A stretch of DNA of 64,000 nucleotides from Microplitis mediator (taxonomy: Eukaryota > Arthropoda > Insecta > Hymenoptera > Braconidae). The position numbers were made by a program, and so were the translations under genes. This document shows, in pieces, positions 1-11,806 of the stretch. Numbering within the stretch: the stretch's first letter is position 1; every line of letters starts with the position of its first letter. Under the pieces are notes generated by a model. It searched no databases. It saw only the letters and a program-made list of their open reading frames with translations, and was not told the DNA's origin. Location: NCBI RefSeq assembly GCF_029852145.1, contig NC_079970.1:13139662-13203661 (forward strand). Direction: 5' to 3'.

Positions 1-798
1 TGATGTCCTAGTGTATGTATGTGTGTATGTACATACACACGTATGTACGTACATATGTATGTAAATATTCTGTAACTTTTGAACGGATGAACCAATTGGG
101 ATCTCCATAATGGCATTCGACGCGGCTTGTTGATTCCTACAAGTTGCAAGAATTGAACTTGATCGGTTAGCTGCATTCAGAGATATTCTAACAATAAAAT
201 TTTTTCAAAAACGTTTTTTTTGGATAACTTCTAATACGTTAGATGAATTCATTCCAAAATCTAATTGACTCTAAAGCTTTGAAAGCCGCGTCGAATGCTT
301 TCTGAACCATCAAAATCGGTATATTTCTTGAAGAGAAACCGTAGTCGAAAGAATTAAAAAAAAATTTTTTTTTAGTTTCTCTAAAATTTCTCAAAAACGA
401 CCAAACTAATCAATTGCAAAATGTATTCAGCCCTAAGTCTCAATAAGCCGCGTCGATTGCTACCCCAACTGTCTCATTTGTTCCTTAAAATCGATTAATT
501 CGTTCGAAAGATATCGCGGGAGGAAGAAATGTTAAAAAACAGTTTTATCCAAATATCTTTAAAACAGCTTAACTGATCGATTTCAAAATCTCATTTGCTC
601 TAAAATTTAATAAAAAGTGTATATACTCACATTGAATGTCAAAATTGATCGATGAGTTCAAAAAATATCAACGACGAAACGTTTGAATATCAGTTTTCGT
701 TACTATTACAATAAAGAAAATTCGAGATTTGTCAATATGAAGAACGTTCATGAGACTAAAAATAAGATAGACTTTTCTACAGCGTGATGTTTGGTTTA
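1..798. repeat. F-family interspersed repeat, cut by the window edge
   Basis: AT-rich repeat with recurring phrases such as 'attcgttcgaaagatatc' and 'gaacggatgaacc', with blocks of T or A. The same phrases recur at 1256-2722, 52600-53170 and 60165-61105. The copy opens at the window edge with GATGTCC followed by a TGTATG-rich run, as at about 52990. No coding frame is visible. It is probably a non-autonomous element, but no target duplication can be seen here. Confidence 0.6.
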
Positions 799-839
799 TA
801 CACTCATGCCATAAATTAAAGGAACAGAAAAATTCTCTA

Positions 840-965
840 GGGTAACCTGAGATGCGACGTTAGAGATTTATACTTTTATAATTTTTTTGTACTGGATCTG
901 CGGAGACAGAACAGGCAGTCAGCTGACGAACATCTGAGTCGGCAGACCAAGGTCCAGTGACTGAC
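840..965. repeat. Short dispersed repeat with an inverted copy at 51868-51995
   Basis: The stretch from 'gggtaacctgagatgcgac' through 'cagtcagctgacgaacatct' matches the reverse complement of 51868-51995 with few changes. A shorter match ('gtaaacctgagatgcg') lies near 21930. Nothing coding is seen in it. Confidence 0.6.
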
Positions 966-1255
966 TGACTCAACCTTTATTTTTATTAATTAAAATATAC
1001 CTGAATTTAGTAAATGTAGTGTACCACTTATTATATAACTCAAATCAAATATTTATTAAAAATTCTTAATCACTAATAATCGACGACGGACATGCCTGGG
1101 GTCTATAGACAATCCGATGATGTCAAACCTGAACATTTAAATTAATAATATAAATTTATTTATATTTTTAATCAATTTGGGGTAATTTCCCGGAATGTCA
1201 TACGATATTTACAAAGTAGCGATTGATTTACTGAAAAACCAAAAAAAGTCACTTT

Positions 1256-2722
1256 TTAACTTCCCGCTGAGAAAATCGATAATTTTCAAACAATTCGGGA
1301 AGTTATTGGTTTCACCCCGATTTTCAAAAATCGGGTTTTCATCATAGGTCGACGTTTGAAGGCGCTAGGATGCTATTCTGACATTTTCAGAGCGATGCCT
1401 GTATGTATGTATGTGTGAGTATGTGTGTGTGTGTGTGTGTGGATGTAAACCTCTTCTATCTTTTTAATGAATGAACCGATTTAGATGGTTCTTGCGGCAT
1501 TCAAAAGATCCCTTCTGAACTTAGATTTTCAGAAAATTTTAGATCATTTAGTCAAATCGAATCTGAGATATTTAAGAAATTCGAAAAAAATAAAAATTTT
1601 TTTTTCGGTTTTTTCAGATATTTTGAAAACTGTTGGATCGATCAATTCCACAATCTAATCAGTTCTAGAACCCGATAAAAGCTTTCGATTGCCACCAAGA
1701 ACGACTCAATCAGATAATCCGTTCGAAAGATATCGTCGACGAAAGAAATAGTAGAAAACGGTTTTTTGCAAATATCGTCAAAACGACTAACCTAATCATT
1801 TACAAAATTTTAACAGCTCTAGATAATCCGTTCAAGACATATCGTCGACGAAAGAATGGAAAAAAATCGTTTTTTTTTTCGTTTTTCGTGAATATTTTAG
1901 AATCTATCGAATCAATCAATTCCAAAAACTAATCAGCTCTAGAACTCGATGTAAGCATTCGAATGCCGTCAAGAACGACCCAATCAGATAATCCGTTCGA
2001 GAGATATTGTCAACGGAATGATAAATGTAAAATCTATATCTGCTTGTTCCATTGAATAACATCATAATTACTCAAAACTAATATGTTCTTCTTATATAAG
2101 TTGATAAAGTGATTGCTCAAAAATCGTCATGTTCGCTGGTATTACGATATACTTACACGATGTAGATACAACGTATCACTTAAATACTTATTTTTGAGCT
2201 AATATTGAACATAATTGTCAATAAATATACAAAAAACGCTCATTCATTCATTATTTTGGATTCGAAATTTTCAAACTTTAACATAAACTGTAACGCTTTT
2301 GAGCTCGAAAAGTTCATAAAATAGGGATACAAAGGTATTGTCGAGCTCTTAGAGCTTGAAAACAGCAGGAAGTTTAGGGGCTGGTCTGCAGGGCCAACCG
2401 ATGCCCAGATTTTTTTTTTGGTTTTTTTTAAATTTTTCAAAAACGACTGGATGAATCAATTTCAAAATATTATCAGCTTTAGAACATGATAAAATACGCT
2501 GATTGCTGCCTCAACCATCAAAATCGGTTGATTCGTTCGCGAGATATCGTGGTAGAGAGAAATACTAAAAAATGGTTTTTTACAAAATAATGGCATACAA
2601 AAGTATTTGCGAGCTCGAAGAGTTCGAAAATGTATTCATAATAATGTTTTCGAGCTCAACGAGCTTGAAAACAGCAGGAAGTTTTGGGGCTAGCCCGCAG
2701 GGTTAACCGATAGACCGATTTT
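1256..2722. repeat. F-family repeat inside the R1 element
   Basis: It opens with 'cttcccgctgagaaaatcg' and a TG-rich microsatellite (about 1395-1442). It closes with 'gggttaaccgatagaccga', the reverse complement of the left edge of the 60165 copy. Internal blocks of about 130 bp repeat the phrases 'aatccgttcgaaagatatcg' and 'gaactcgat'. No ORF is defensible. Confidence 0.6.
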
Positions 2723-3253
2723 TTGTCCTCACTTCATATGGGTGTTAAAGGTAAAAAAAATTTTTTTTCATAAAAAATGATGAAAGGGTTTCGTAGGGAA
2801 TTTATTCAAGTTTTCAACGCTGCCCTCAAGTTTACTGTGTGATCATTGGTACCTGAAATATCGATAATCAAACCCAAAAAGATCATTTTTCGTTCGAAAG
2901 CTGATATCTCAGCGACAAGTTGTCGTACAAATCTAAAAAAAAATTCAAATTAAAGCTGATCAAATTTACTAACTGGCTAATGCATTGGTTTAGCTAAAAA
3001 AAATTTTTCGCAGCTCGTGGATTTTCGCAAAGGAAAGAAAAAATTTAGAAATTTGTTGTCTTGTGGTATTCCTCATGTTTGCGCAATAGCTAAAGGGATG
3101 AAAAAATTTGATTAAAATGCGTCAAAACTAGAGATTTCAAGCTGCAAAATGTTTTTTTTCGATACGATTATTTTTCACGAAGTTACAGCCTTGCAAAAAT
3201 CACTAAAAAGTTTCTAAAATTTTTCTGCTCCTTTAATTTATGGCATGAGTGTA

Positions 3254-3616
3254 TTACATGGGACTAAATATATTTTATTCACCTTAATCTATATAGTTAA
3301 ATGTAAACAGATATAATACTACCAATGTATAATAACTTATTTTCGGAGAAATTTATATCTGCTTGGATAAAAATTTTTAATTTTCGTATATTACTCAGAT
3401 ATTCGTATATAATTAGACAGAAAAACTCTGTATTTACTGTCTTATTCGCAGTAGAACCCCGACAGTTCGACGATTCAGGAGCCTTACCTGTATTTAAATA
3501 TTATTGGATTTGACCAAATATGACTACATATAGACACTTATTTTTGGATATAGTCATAAATTTTTAGATATACGTATATCGGCTTGGATATGAATTACTT
3601 TTGCATCTATTTACAC
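3254..3616. repeat. AT-rich intron DNA with AGATATA/TATATCTG motifs
   Basis: No gene. Motifs such as 'atatctgcttggata' recur here and at 4640-4850, on both sides of the foldback element at 3619-4632. The foldback element therefore probably inserted into one older degenerate repeat tract. Confidence 0.45.
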
Positions 3617-3618
3617 TA

Positions 3619-4632
3619 GGGTGTGTCATTTCAAGGCTATATTTTTTTTTTACTGTTATACCAGAAAATCTGGTAGTATATAGAAAATAAAAAATTATGC
3701 CGCTGGGTTAAAGGGTTTAAGTCCAATAGCGGCTTAGCTCATCAAAAAATTCGATTTCCCATTTAAATAACACGGGAAATTTTTTTTTTTAACTTTGAGT
3801 ATTTTTAACTCGTGAACAAATTAATAAATTGAATTAACTAATACATATTTTTGTAGGAAATTGAACGCTCTACAAAAAAGGTCTCTTTTCATTTTTCGAT
3901 CAATCCATCTGTTCTGAAGTTATTGGAGCTCGAAGTCAAGTTATAGTAAATTTCGATATCTTTCCACTTTTCCGGCAAAACTATCAGACTTATCACAAAA
4001 TATCATGGTGTCTTTCTTGTAGACAATTTTATTTCCTACAAATTATTATCAGTAAAGTTTTTTCAAATTTCGCATTGTTTTCTAGTTATTTTCATTTTAA
4101 TTTTAAACTCTTAAAAAAGTAGTGTTCTGATCGATTTCAAGAGCTCGACATTGAAATGAAAATAACTAGAAATCAATGTGGAATTTGAAAGAACTTTACT
4201 GATAATAATTTGTAGAAAATAAAATTTTCAATAAAAAAGACCCTACAACATTTTATGATAAGTCTGATAGTTTTGCCGAAAAAGTAAAAAGATCTCGAAA
4301 TTTACTATAACTTGACTTCCAGCTCCAATAACTTTAGAACAGATGGATTGATCGAAAAATGATAAGAGACCTTTTTTGTTGAGCGTTCAATTTCCTACAA
4401 AAGTGTGTATTAGTCAATTCGATCTATTACTTTGTTCACGAGTTAAAAATACTCAAAGTTAAAAAAAAAAATTTCCCGTGTTATTTAAATGGGAAATCGA
4501 ATTATTTGATGAGCTAAGCCGCTAGTGGACTTAAACCCTTTCACCCAGCGGCATAATTTTTTATTTTCTATATGCTACCAGATTTTCGGGTATGGCAGTA
4601 AAAAAAAAATATAGCCTTGAAATGACACACCC
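3619..4632. mobile_element. Foldback MITE of 1 kb with GGGTGTGTC ends and TA duplication
   Basis: The ends GGGTGTGTCATTTCAAGGCT and its inverted partner are flanked by TA at 3617-3618 and 4633-4634. The inverted arms run for about 450 bp each and meet around 4080-4130, so nearly the whole element is one imperfect palindrome. No coding frame is visible. The TA duplication suggests a Tc1/mariner-like mobiliser, which is inference. Confidence 0.8.
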
Positions 4633-4634
4633 TA

Positions 4635-5239
4635 ATATACACACTGTTGGGTCTGAGGAGATATAACTATATGTACTTATATATGCTCGGATATAAGAAC
4701 ATCTGCATGGATGTTAATTTTTATATCTGCTTATATATAGTTGGATCTGAGCAGATATAATTATATATGCTTATATCTAGCAAGATCGAATATTTGGATG
4801 CATTTCGATATAAACAGATACAACGAGATCGAGACATATCTGGTTGGATCCAAACGTTTTTTATCGGGATATGGTTGAATTATCAGTTAAACACTTCAAA
4901 ATGCGTCAAAGTATGCTCTTACAAAAAAAAATAGAATTTTCAAATAAGAAAAATTCTTGCTCTAAAATTTCAATTAATCGATTGCAAAAAATTGTTAACT
5001 TTATGAAAGAAAATTATCTATTTGTTAAAAAATTGTTAATTATATTGTTGATTATATCGTAGGGGAATTACCAATTTTTTAAAATATGGTTATTTTAATT
5101 GAAGAAAATCTTTCATTTCTGAAGAAATGGTTAATTTTATCACCGGAAATTATCTATTTTTTAAAAAATGACTTATTTATTATTCAAAAAAGTGAAAGTT
5201 GCTAAAGATAAGATCAAGTGAATATATTAACAAGTGAAA
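4635..5239. other. AT-rich intron DNA without recognisable gene
   Basis: A degenerate TATATCTGC repeat tract to about 4850, then AT-rich sequence. A 72-codon frame at 4844-5062 is low-complexity Lys/Ile/Leu-rich translation without recognisable motifs, and I do not treat it as a gene. Confidence 0.5.
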
Positions 5240-5770
5240 ATGAGTCATTTCTTAGAACTTATAAGGAATACTACCCCCTCTACATATCTTAAAGTTAAAT
5301 CTAAGACAATATTTGAACAATATGATAATACCATAGATCATATTCCCACCTAGAATCTAAACCAATATCCCCACTCCAAACAAGGCCCTTTTTATCCACA
5401 TTATGAAACATTAATCCACCCCTCCCCAGATCTCCATTATCATCCTCAAAGACTAATTATTAATAAGCAAGGTCCACTATATCCACATTATCAATCTTAT
5501 ATTCCCCATCCATTATACAGGTCCCGCCTCTGCATTATCAACCACCACTAAGAAGTCCCATCTGTTGATAACCCCCCTTCCACAGATAAAACAAGTAGCA
5601 CCATTTTGGCTGTCGATAAAGAAGATACCCTAGCCCATTTCTTCACAATGGTGATGCAGATCCCTATTGCTGGAGTAGTACTCCCCCCAACCGCTCCTCT
5701 GACCTACTGTTTGGTACGGCAAGATGTGGTGATGCACGCAGTGGGTTTCAAATTCAAATTTGGAATGTGA
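5240..5770 (+). pseudogene. Decayed open frame of unknown family
   Basis: One reading frame runs from ATG at 5240 to TGA at 5768-5770, 177 codons, broken only by TAG at 5351-5353 and TAA at 5549-5551. In DNA this AT-rich, such a run is far longer than expected by chance. The composition (Pro, His and Tyr codons; CCC and CCA) also differs sharply from the flanks. The product holds two copies of a QGPxYPHY motif about 34 codons apart. A more hydrophobic part follows the second stop, including HFFTMVMQIPIAGVV. I do not recognise the family. It looks like a dead exon or the last part of an old transposon or integrated gene. It ends 78 bp before the duplication flanking the outer hAT element. Confidence 0.55.
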
Positions 5771-5879
5771 CATTTAAAATCCCACTCCGTCAAGGTCATA
5801 GATTATTTTGAATTTATCAACTATCACGATTTAACTTTATTGATCCGATCTCAACTAGTGATGAGCAAAGCAAGACCAA

Positions 5880-6060
5880 TACCAAGACTAAGACAGTCTT
5901 GGTAACGGTTTTTGTCTTGCTTGTCCGGTCTTGGTCTTGGTCTTGCTCAAATACTTGTAGTCTTGGTCTTGGTCTCGGTCTTGCGTATTCAGTCTTGGTT
6001 TTGGTCTTGGTCTTGGTCTTGGTCTTGCGTATTCAGTCTTGGTCTTGGTCTTGCTCAAAT
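5880..6060. repeat. GGTCTT minisatellite in the left subterminal region of the hAT element
   Basis: Tandem, slightly degenerate GGTCTT/AAGACC units. The matching tract at 18425-18575 sits at the other end of the same element. Open frames here in two registers translate only the repeat. Confidence 0.85.
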
Positions 6061-6871
6061 AGTCTGCTATTTATTACTTACTTCGTTTTGGAAATTTTTC
6101 AAGGCTTTTTATAAATATAAATTATAAATGATCAACAATCAATGTCTATTAGAATGTGCCAAATGAAATCGATATTTTTTTTTTTTTCGGTCCCATCCGA
6201 AAATTAGGTGGTCTCACTAAAAAAAAAAAATCCTGAAAAAATTTCAGCTAGATATGTCTATTTTTCAGTTAGCGCTCGCGTAAATAAGAATTTTCTAATA
6301 AAATTGTTTTTTATTCCAACTTAATATTTTACAACTCATTAAATATAACTGATTGAAAAATGGCCAAGGTGCCATTTTGTAGGGAATTAAATTCTCTGCA
6401 AAAGGAACTTTTGATCGAATGAAAAACATGAGCCAATTTTTTTCTGTAGCCATTTGAACCTAATTTTTTTTCAAAATTTACATTTATATTTACTATTAAA
6501 CGCTTAGAAAACTATGTTGCTATGTATGAAACTTATTGAATTCGATTTCTCTAGGAACCTTTATGATCCCAAGGAATAGCTTTCATACTTAAAGTAATAA
6601 AACTAACATTAAACTATTGATATTATCGATATTTCTAACAAGACTTTTTCTTCGTTTCGACATTTTTCGCATTTAATCTTTCTAGTAATTTTTTTCTGCA
6701 CTAGAATATCGTTCGTAATTTTAATTTTGAAATTCTCATACTGCTTATCAAAAATTATTACTTTATTGATAAAAATAGACATTGTTTATCATAATAAAAG
6801 ACTTATAAAAATTTAAAGAACGAAAAAAGTGATGTTCTAATTGTGCAGAAAAGTTTTTATCCATTCTGGTA

Positions 6872-8150
6872 CTACCCGGGTCGAAAAAAAATCTTAATTA
6901 TGACTTAAAATTTAAATCAAAATCCTTCAAATTCAACTAAGTTAATTTTTTTAGTCAGTGTAAAATTTCCATAACACTTGACTTAGATTTGACTTTTTCT
7001 GACTTAGTTAGGATCGATTTAAGACAAAATGAGTCACGTTTAGGTCAAAACTGGTTCAGTTTGACTCTATTTCCTTTAGATTTAAGACAAAAAAAGTCAC
7101 ATTCAAGTCAGAATTGCGTCGATTTTAATACATTTTACTTAGATATAAGTTAAAAAAAGTTACATTAAAGTCAGAATAAAACCAAATTAGACAGTTACAA
7201 CGCAAATTTAAAAAATACTTATAATTAGTAACATATAATTAATGATGGTTATAATTATTCAAGGTGTTTATGGTTTAGAATACTTTTGATTATTATTAAA
7301 TGGTATATTGTTTATATCAAAAAATTATTAAGAAACATTAAAAAATAATTCTTCTTATGTAGCATTTAAATACTGGAATGAAAAACGTTTTGGTCTTCTT
7401 CTTTGATAAAAATTATTGATAAAATATGCGATTGTCAAAAAATTAGTAATTGTAAGTGCGTTGACCATCATTTTGCAATAATAACTCTTCTGCAAACAAA
7501 ACCTTTCAAAGAGTCTGTCAGACTTCTCCAACTATCATACTTATATGAATTCATTGTCACTGAAAATGTATTTGCGATTCCTGTCGAAAATTTACTATCG
7601 GTATGTTTTTATATTAATACAGGTAATAAAACGTTTATTGCAGAATTGGTTAATCAATCTGAAAATGAATGATATTGTAAACAAGAGCTTATACAAATTC
7701 TTCAGGAACAGAATAAAAAAAAATCATTGCAATAAAAATTTTTGTAATAGTAATTTTAATTTAATCAGAAATAATTTTGAAAAAATTTGCTATAATTAAA
7801 ATTGAGTTTTAATTTTAGATTAGTTTAATTAATAAATAAGTATAAAAACCACATTCGATTTGACTTAATTTTTAAGTTAAAATTAAGTCAAATATAGAAC
7901 TAGATTTAGAATCGATAACCAGTTGTTTTTTTAAGACAAAATAAGTCAAATTTAAGTCAATGAAATAATTTAAGTCAAAAAAAGTCTAATCTAAGGCAAA
8001 AAAGTTAAAAAAAGTCAAGATTAAGTCAATATTAAGTCAAAAAAAGTTTAAAAAGTTGAAATGTAGAATACAGTTGTCGGAATATCGACGACTTCAAAGG
8101 AAATTAAGTTAAATCAAGTCAAATTTAAGATTTTTTTTTGACCCGGGTAG
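6872..8150. mobile_element. CTACCCGGGT-ended TIR element
   Basis: The left end CTACCCGGGTCGAAAAAAAA and the right end form inverted repeats of about 25 bp. Comparison with the opposite arm of the host palindrome shows that this block is an insertion. The interior is rich in AAGTCA and TGACTT words on both sides of the centre. The target duplication is not clear and the superfamily is not assigned. Confidence 0.72.
7403..7672 (+). CDS. Hypothetical short ORF inside the TIR element
   Basis: An 89-codon ORF in the middle of the CTACCCGGGT element. It starts at an ATG and encodes CDCQKISNCKC near its N-terminus, which could be a metal-binding cluster. A mixed hydrophobic/charged part follows (TLLQTKPFKESVRLLQLSY). 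I do not recognise it. Composition and codon use are less repetitive than the flanking AAGTCA words, so it may be the remains of an element-encoded protein, but chance is not excluded. Confidence 0.3.
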   Translation: MIKIIDKICDCQKISNCKCVDHHFAIITLLQTKPFKESVRLLQLSYLYEFIVTENVFAIPVENLLSVCFYINTGNKTFIAELVNQSENE

Positions 8151-8609
8151 TTTTTAAGAGCTTATGATTTGTCAGGAGAACCTATTGCAAACAATCTGAA
8201 AGTTGCCTACGATGGGCAGCAACAACTTGTAGTAGAAATTATTTAATTTATCTATTTATTGATTAATTAACTAATGAATTAATTAGTTTGGAGCAAGTAC
8301 AGTTTGTATTCGCAATAGGGTCTCCTGACATATCATAAACTCTTAAAAACAAGTAACAGAATTGAAAGAAAATTTTCTGCACATTAGAACATCAATTTTT
8401 TCTTTAATTGAATTTTTATGGGTATTTTATTATTATAGACAATGTAAATTTTTATCAATGAAGTAATAATTTTTGATAAGCAGTATGAGAATTTCAAAAT
8501 TACAATTATGAACGATATTGTAATGCAGATAAAAATTACTAGAAAGATTAAATGCGAAAAATGTGAAAACGAAGAAAAAGTCTTGTTAGAAATATCGATA
8601 ATATCAAAA

Positions 8610-8756
8610 CGTTCAGTCACGAGCTTAGGCAATTTGAAAAGCTTCGTGCATTTCCGCTACGATCGGGAGTAGCCGAACTCGATACTGACTTGAGTGTCAG
8701 TATAGTGCCGGGTCACTCGCTATTTGGGCCCGACACATACAATTTCTTGCTCATGA
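8610..8756 (+). repeat. Partial BEL LTR (first 147 bp), plus orientation
   Basis: Matches 15788-15935 nearly base for base, starting at GTTCAGTCACGAGC. It stops after 'cttgctcatga' and abuts, through a few A residues, the end of the next LTR in opposite orientation. The first base of the expected TGTT start is changed. Confidence 0.8.
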
Positions 8757-8760
8757 AAAA

Positions 8761-9315
8761 TGTAAAATGAGCGAGTGCTCTGTGGGATTCTGGTGTAGGT
8801 GTGGTTAATTCAATAACTAACAAGTAACACAAAAATTACAGATAATAGAATAGATCTTTATTTAACAATATGTACACTGAATAACTGTAAGAAAAATACT
8901 TAAGAGCGAATGCAACTACATAGATAAGCGATAGCGAATGCGACAAGTAAAGCGGTTAAAAACGCGTGGTGGTTAGTAAGACTGCCCGATGTAGATTCAT
9001 TATTGAGACGGCGACTTCTTCCTTCGTGGCTGCTCGGTGGTGACGTGGCAGCATGGCTGCAGTAACGCATTTTCCCATTGGCTTAAAAGCGCGCCAACAG
9101 GAAATAGTAAGCCGCCAATTTCTCTGATTGGCCGGCTGGTAGCGGGTTCTCATGCCGACATGGCACGGTCATGAGCAAGAAATTGTATGTGTCGGGCCCA
9201 AATAGCGAGTGACCCGGCACTATTCTGACATTCAAGTCAGTAGCGAGTTCGGCTGCTCCCGTAAGTAGCGGAAATGCACGAAGCTTTTCAAATTGCCTAA
9301 GCTCGTGACTGAACA
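8761..9315 (-). repeat. BEL LTR, complete, 555 bp
   Basis: Read on the minus strand it runs from TGTTCAGTCACGAG to CTCATTTTACA. On the internal side it is preceded by a purine-rich tract (GCTAGGGAGAA), as expected for a 3' LTR of a minus-strand element. Confidence 0.88.
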
Positions 9316-9454
9316 TTCTCCCTAGCGCTGGCGACGGTGTCGACAGGATTGTCTTCTGGAGAGTGAACTGGTAGCACACACAATTCAGAAGTTAGCGGCT
9401 AAATCTGCAGGATCTTCGAGTAGCGGAGCGATCGGTCTTTAATTTAACACAGCC

Positions 9455-10434
9455 TCAATCTGTGTTAACTGTAGCGAGTTGGTCGTAAGTCAATAGCGAT
9501 TCACCAATAGTTCGTATAAAATGGAACTTGATTGACTTTACGGCTGCTTCCCATTTGTCACCAAAATGGGTAGCGTTTGACGGGTTGAACTTGCAGTCTG
9601 TGCCATCTGTAGCGAGTAAATACTGAAGTTCCTTTAGCTGTCTCGATCCTGCTGCGAATTCTTTTCTTAGCGTGGCGTCTGCTCCTATAAAATTTGTACC
9701 ACAGTCCGAGTATAGGGTACTGCAGGCGCCTCTCCGATTAGTAAATCTTCTAAATGCTGCGGCGAAAGCGTCAGTAGAACAATTCATGATAATTTCAATA
9801 TATATATCGGATGCAGCGTAGAATGTGAGACCTGGCTGGAACTTGCCCACCTTCTATCCAGTCAGATCTCCTTAAATCAGCGATAGTCAATTGAGTTCCC
9901 CTATGAGATGTTCTTGGCAGTATTACTGGACTATTTCGTTCATCATCCAGTAGCGAATTCTTCAAGCGACCGCCGACTCTGAGTACTTCATTGTAGTCGA
10001 CGTAGGGAATCAATTTAGCGAGACGATGATTTCGTTGTAGAGAATCACCATTTTTCAGTAGTTTCAGCTCTTGCGAATAGTACTGACGTTGCGTATACTT
10101 GATCAGCAAAGTCTTTGCGAGTTCCAGGTCAACTGTAGCGAGTGGTGTGGCCAGTGTGGACTGTGGCACTTTTTTTATTTAATTTAGCGATGGCACGTAG
10201 ACAGATTCCAAGCGTGTGAAGTAATGGTGACAACTTAGAGAATTTATCCAGTAGCGTGTATAGCGGGTGTGAATTTGCCTTGTAGATGGTAAAAACCAGA
10301 CCTGGACGTTCTTCAAGATGTGATACCGTCTGCGAAGGGATGTCAAAATATGGCCAGTTTTCTTTTGATTGACTGAGCCATTTAGGTCCCGTCCACCATA
10401 GCGAATGCTGTTCTAGTTTGGCTGAATCATTCAT
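9455..10434 (-). pseudogene. BEL pol remnant: RNase H tail, integrase with deletion
   Basis: Three overlapping minus-strand frames (10434-10129, 10169-9795, 9850-9455) read in order through a BEL pol C-terminal part. The first has the post-RNase H segment (HSLWWTGPKWLSQSKENW). The second has the linker and integrase N-terminus (VGGRLKNSLLDDERNSPVIL; ARSHILRC). The third has the integrase core with YSDCGTNFIGA (second catalytic Asp) and DKWEAAVKS (catalytic Glu). The stretch with the first catalytic Asp is missing between ARSHILRC and STDAFAAAF. The plus-strand copy at 14407-15648 breaks at the same places, so these lesions were inherited from a shared defective parent. This copy cannot make active integrase. 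Confidence 0.82.
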
Positions 10435-10449
10435 TAATTAATACCAAAA

Positions 10450-11197
10450 TGTAAGATGAGCGAATGCTCTGTGGGATTCTGGTGTAGGTGTGGTTAATTC
10501 AATAACTAACAATTAACACAAAATTACAGATAATAGAATAGATCCTTATTAAACAATATGTACACTAAAACTATGAGAAAAATAGCGAATGCAACTTCAA
10601 GATACGCGATAGCGAATGCGACTGTAAAAGAATACGCGTATAAATTTGACACGTGGTCGGTAGTGGTCAATAACGCGATAATTAATTTATAATTAATAAG
10701 ACGCGAGCAACAATTCAATATATACTCAATAATTAGTAGCCTTGATATACTAGCTAATTATTGAGAATATTTAAGCAGAGATTTAGCGGAGCGGTTCAGA
10801 CTTATATCACACTAGAGATATAATATTTTGAGCGAAGCGGTTGGATGGATAGCTGAGTTTGTACTGATCGATGTAGATTGGAAATAGTGACGTCGTTTTC
10901 TTCCTTCTTGGCTGCTCGGTGGTGACGTGACAGCATGGATGCAGTAACGAATATTCCCATTGGCTTAAAAGCGCGCCAACAGGAAATAGTTAGCCGCCAA
11001 TTTCTCTGATTGGCCGGCTGGTAGCGGGTTCTCATGCCATTTTGACATGGTCATGAGCAAGAAATTGCAGCTGTCGGGCCCAGATAGCGAGTGACCCGGC
11101 ACTTTTCTGACATTCAAGTCAGTAGCGAGTTCGGCTGCTCCCGTACGTAGCGAAAGTACACGAAGCTTTTCAAAGTAATAAAGCTCGTGACTGAACA
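10450..11197 (-). repeat. BEL LTR variant, 748 bp
   Basis: Same ends as the other LTRs (TGTAAGATGAGCG and GACTGAACA in plus view) but about 190 bp longer. The extra AT-rich sequence lies at about 10690-10830 and includes GAGCGAAGCGG. It is followed on the internal side by the CCCCAGCGCTGG purine/GC tract. It joins a gag segment on one side and a pol segment on the other. Confidence 0.8.
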
Positions 11198-11266
11198 TTC
11201 TCCCCAGCGCTGGCGACGGTGTCGACAGGATTGTCTTCTGGAGAGTGAACTGGTAGCACACACAAA

Positions 11267-11785
11267 TTAGCGATTGGTAGCGTAAGACACTCTTGCACCA
11301 ATCTCTGCGTTTTCCCAAGCACGTACTGTTGCTTCAAGCATATCGTGCAGCTGTTGATAGGTAGGAAATTCATTGGAGAGTCCCAGCGAGGACATCCACT
11401 TCACTCGGAGATCTTCAGGCAAGCAATGTACAGTCAAGCAAATCAGAAAGGGATCTGATTCATTGATTGGGACTCCCAAGGCAGCGATAGCGTCTAGCGA
11501 TTTTTTGTTAGCGAGCAACAGAGCGTTCAATTCAGCAGCGGAGTGACCAGTTAGCGGTTGCCTGTATAGCAAACCATCGATGTGCATGTCGAGCAATCGA
11601 CGTGGATTTGTGTAGCGAGTATTTAGTAATTCCCATGCAGGTTGGAAAGCGTCATCAGTTACCTGCAGGTTGGCGAGTAGTGCAGCGGCCTCACCTTTTA
11701 CTTGTGTCTTCAGGTAATGCATTTTTTGTGACCCAGTTAGCGCATCTTCATTTATCACCAGCGAGGTGAACAGGTCTTTAAACAA
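11267..11785 (-). pseudogene. BEL Gag, capsid-type region
   Basis: 172 codons on the minus strand. The sequence matches the BEL/Pao gag region often annotated as DUF1759: KMHYLKTQVKGEAAALLANL, followed by AWELLNTRYTNPRRLL and later LRVKWMSSLGLSNEFPTYQQ. Gag forms the particle that packages the element RNA. The frame ends in VSYATNR, and the next bases are already the 3' part of the element (the tract before the LTR at 11197). The nucleocapsid, protease and all of pol are therefore deleted. It lies just downstream, in another frame, of the Gag N-terminal frame at 11807-12271. Confidence 0.82.
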
Positions 11786-11806
11786 ATCCCATTCGTCATA
11801 ATTTCC

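Larger units (their letters stand above)
801..3251. mobile_element. R1-family TIR element flanked by TA
   Basis: The left end CACTCATGCCATAAATTAAA and the right end, read in reverse complement, match for about 36 bp, and both are flanked by TA (799-800 and 3252-3253). That is the signature of Tc1/mariner-type insertion. The right part (about 2750-3251) is the R1 repeat seen also near 17136, 40275 and 48705. The interior is broken by an F repeat (1256-2722) and by a block at 840-965 that recurs inverted at 51868-51995. No transposase frame is visible. Confidence 0.65.

Noticed and set aside
4844..5062. 72-codon plus-strand frame
   Set aside because: AT-rich, Lys/Ile/Leu composition, no motif and no splice or promoter context.
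5899..6127. Overlapping 71-codon frames
   Set aside because: They translate the GGTCTT minisatellite in two registers.
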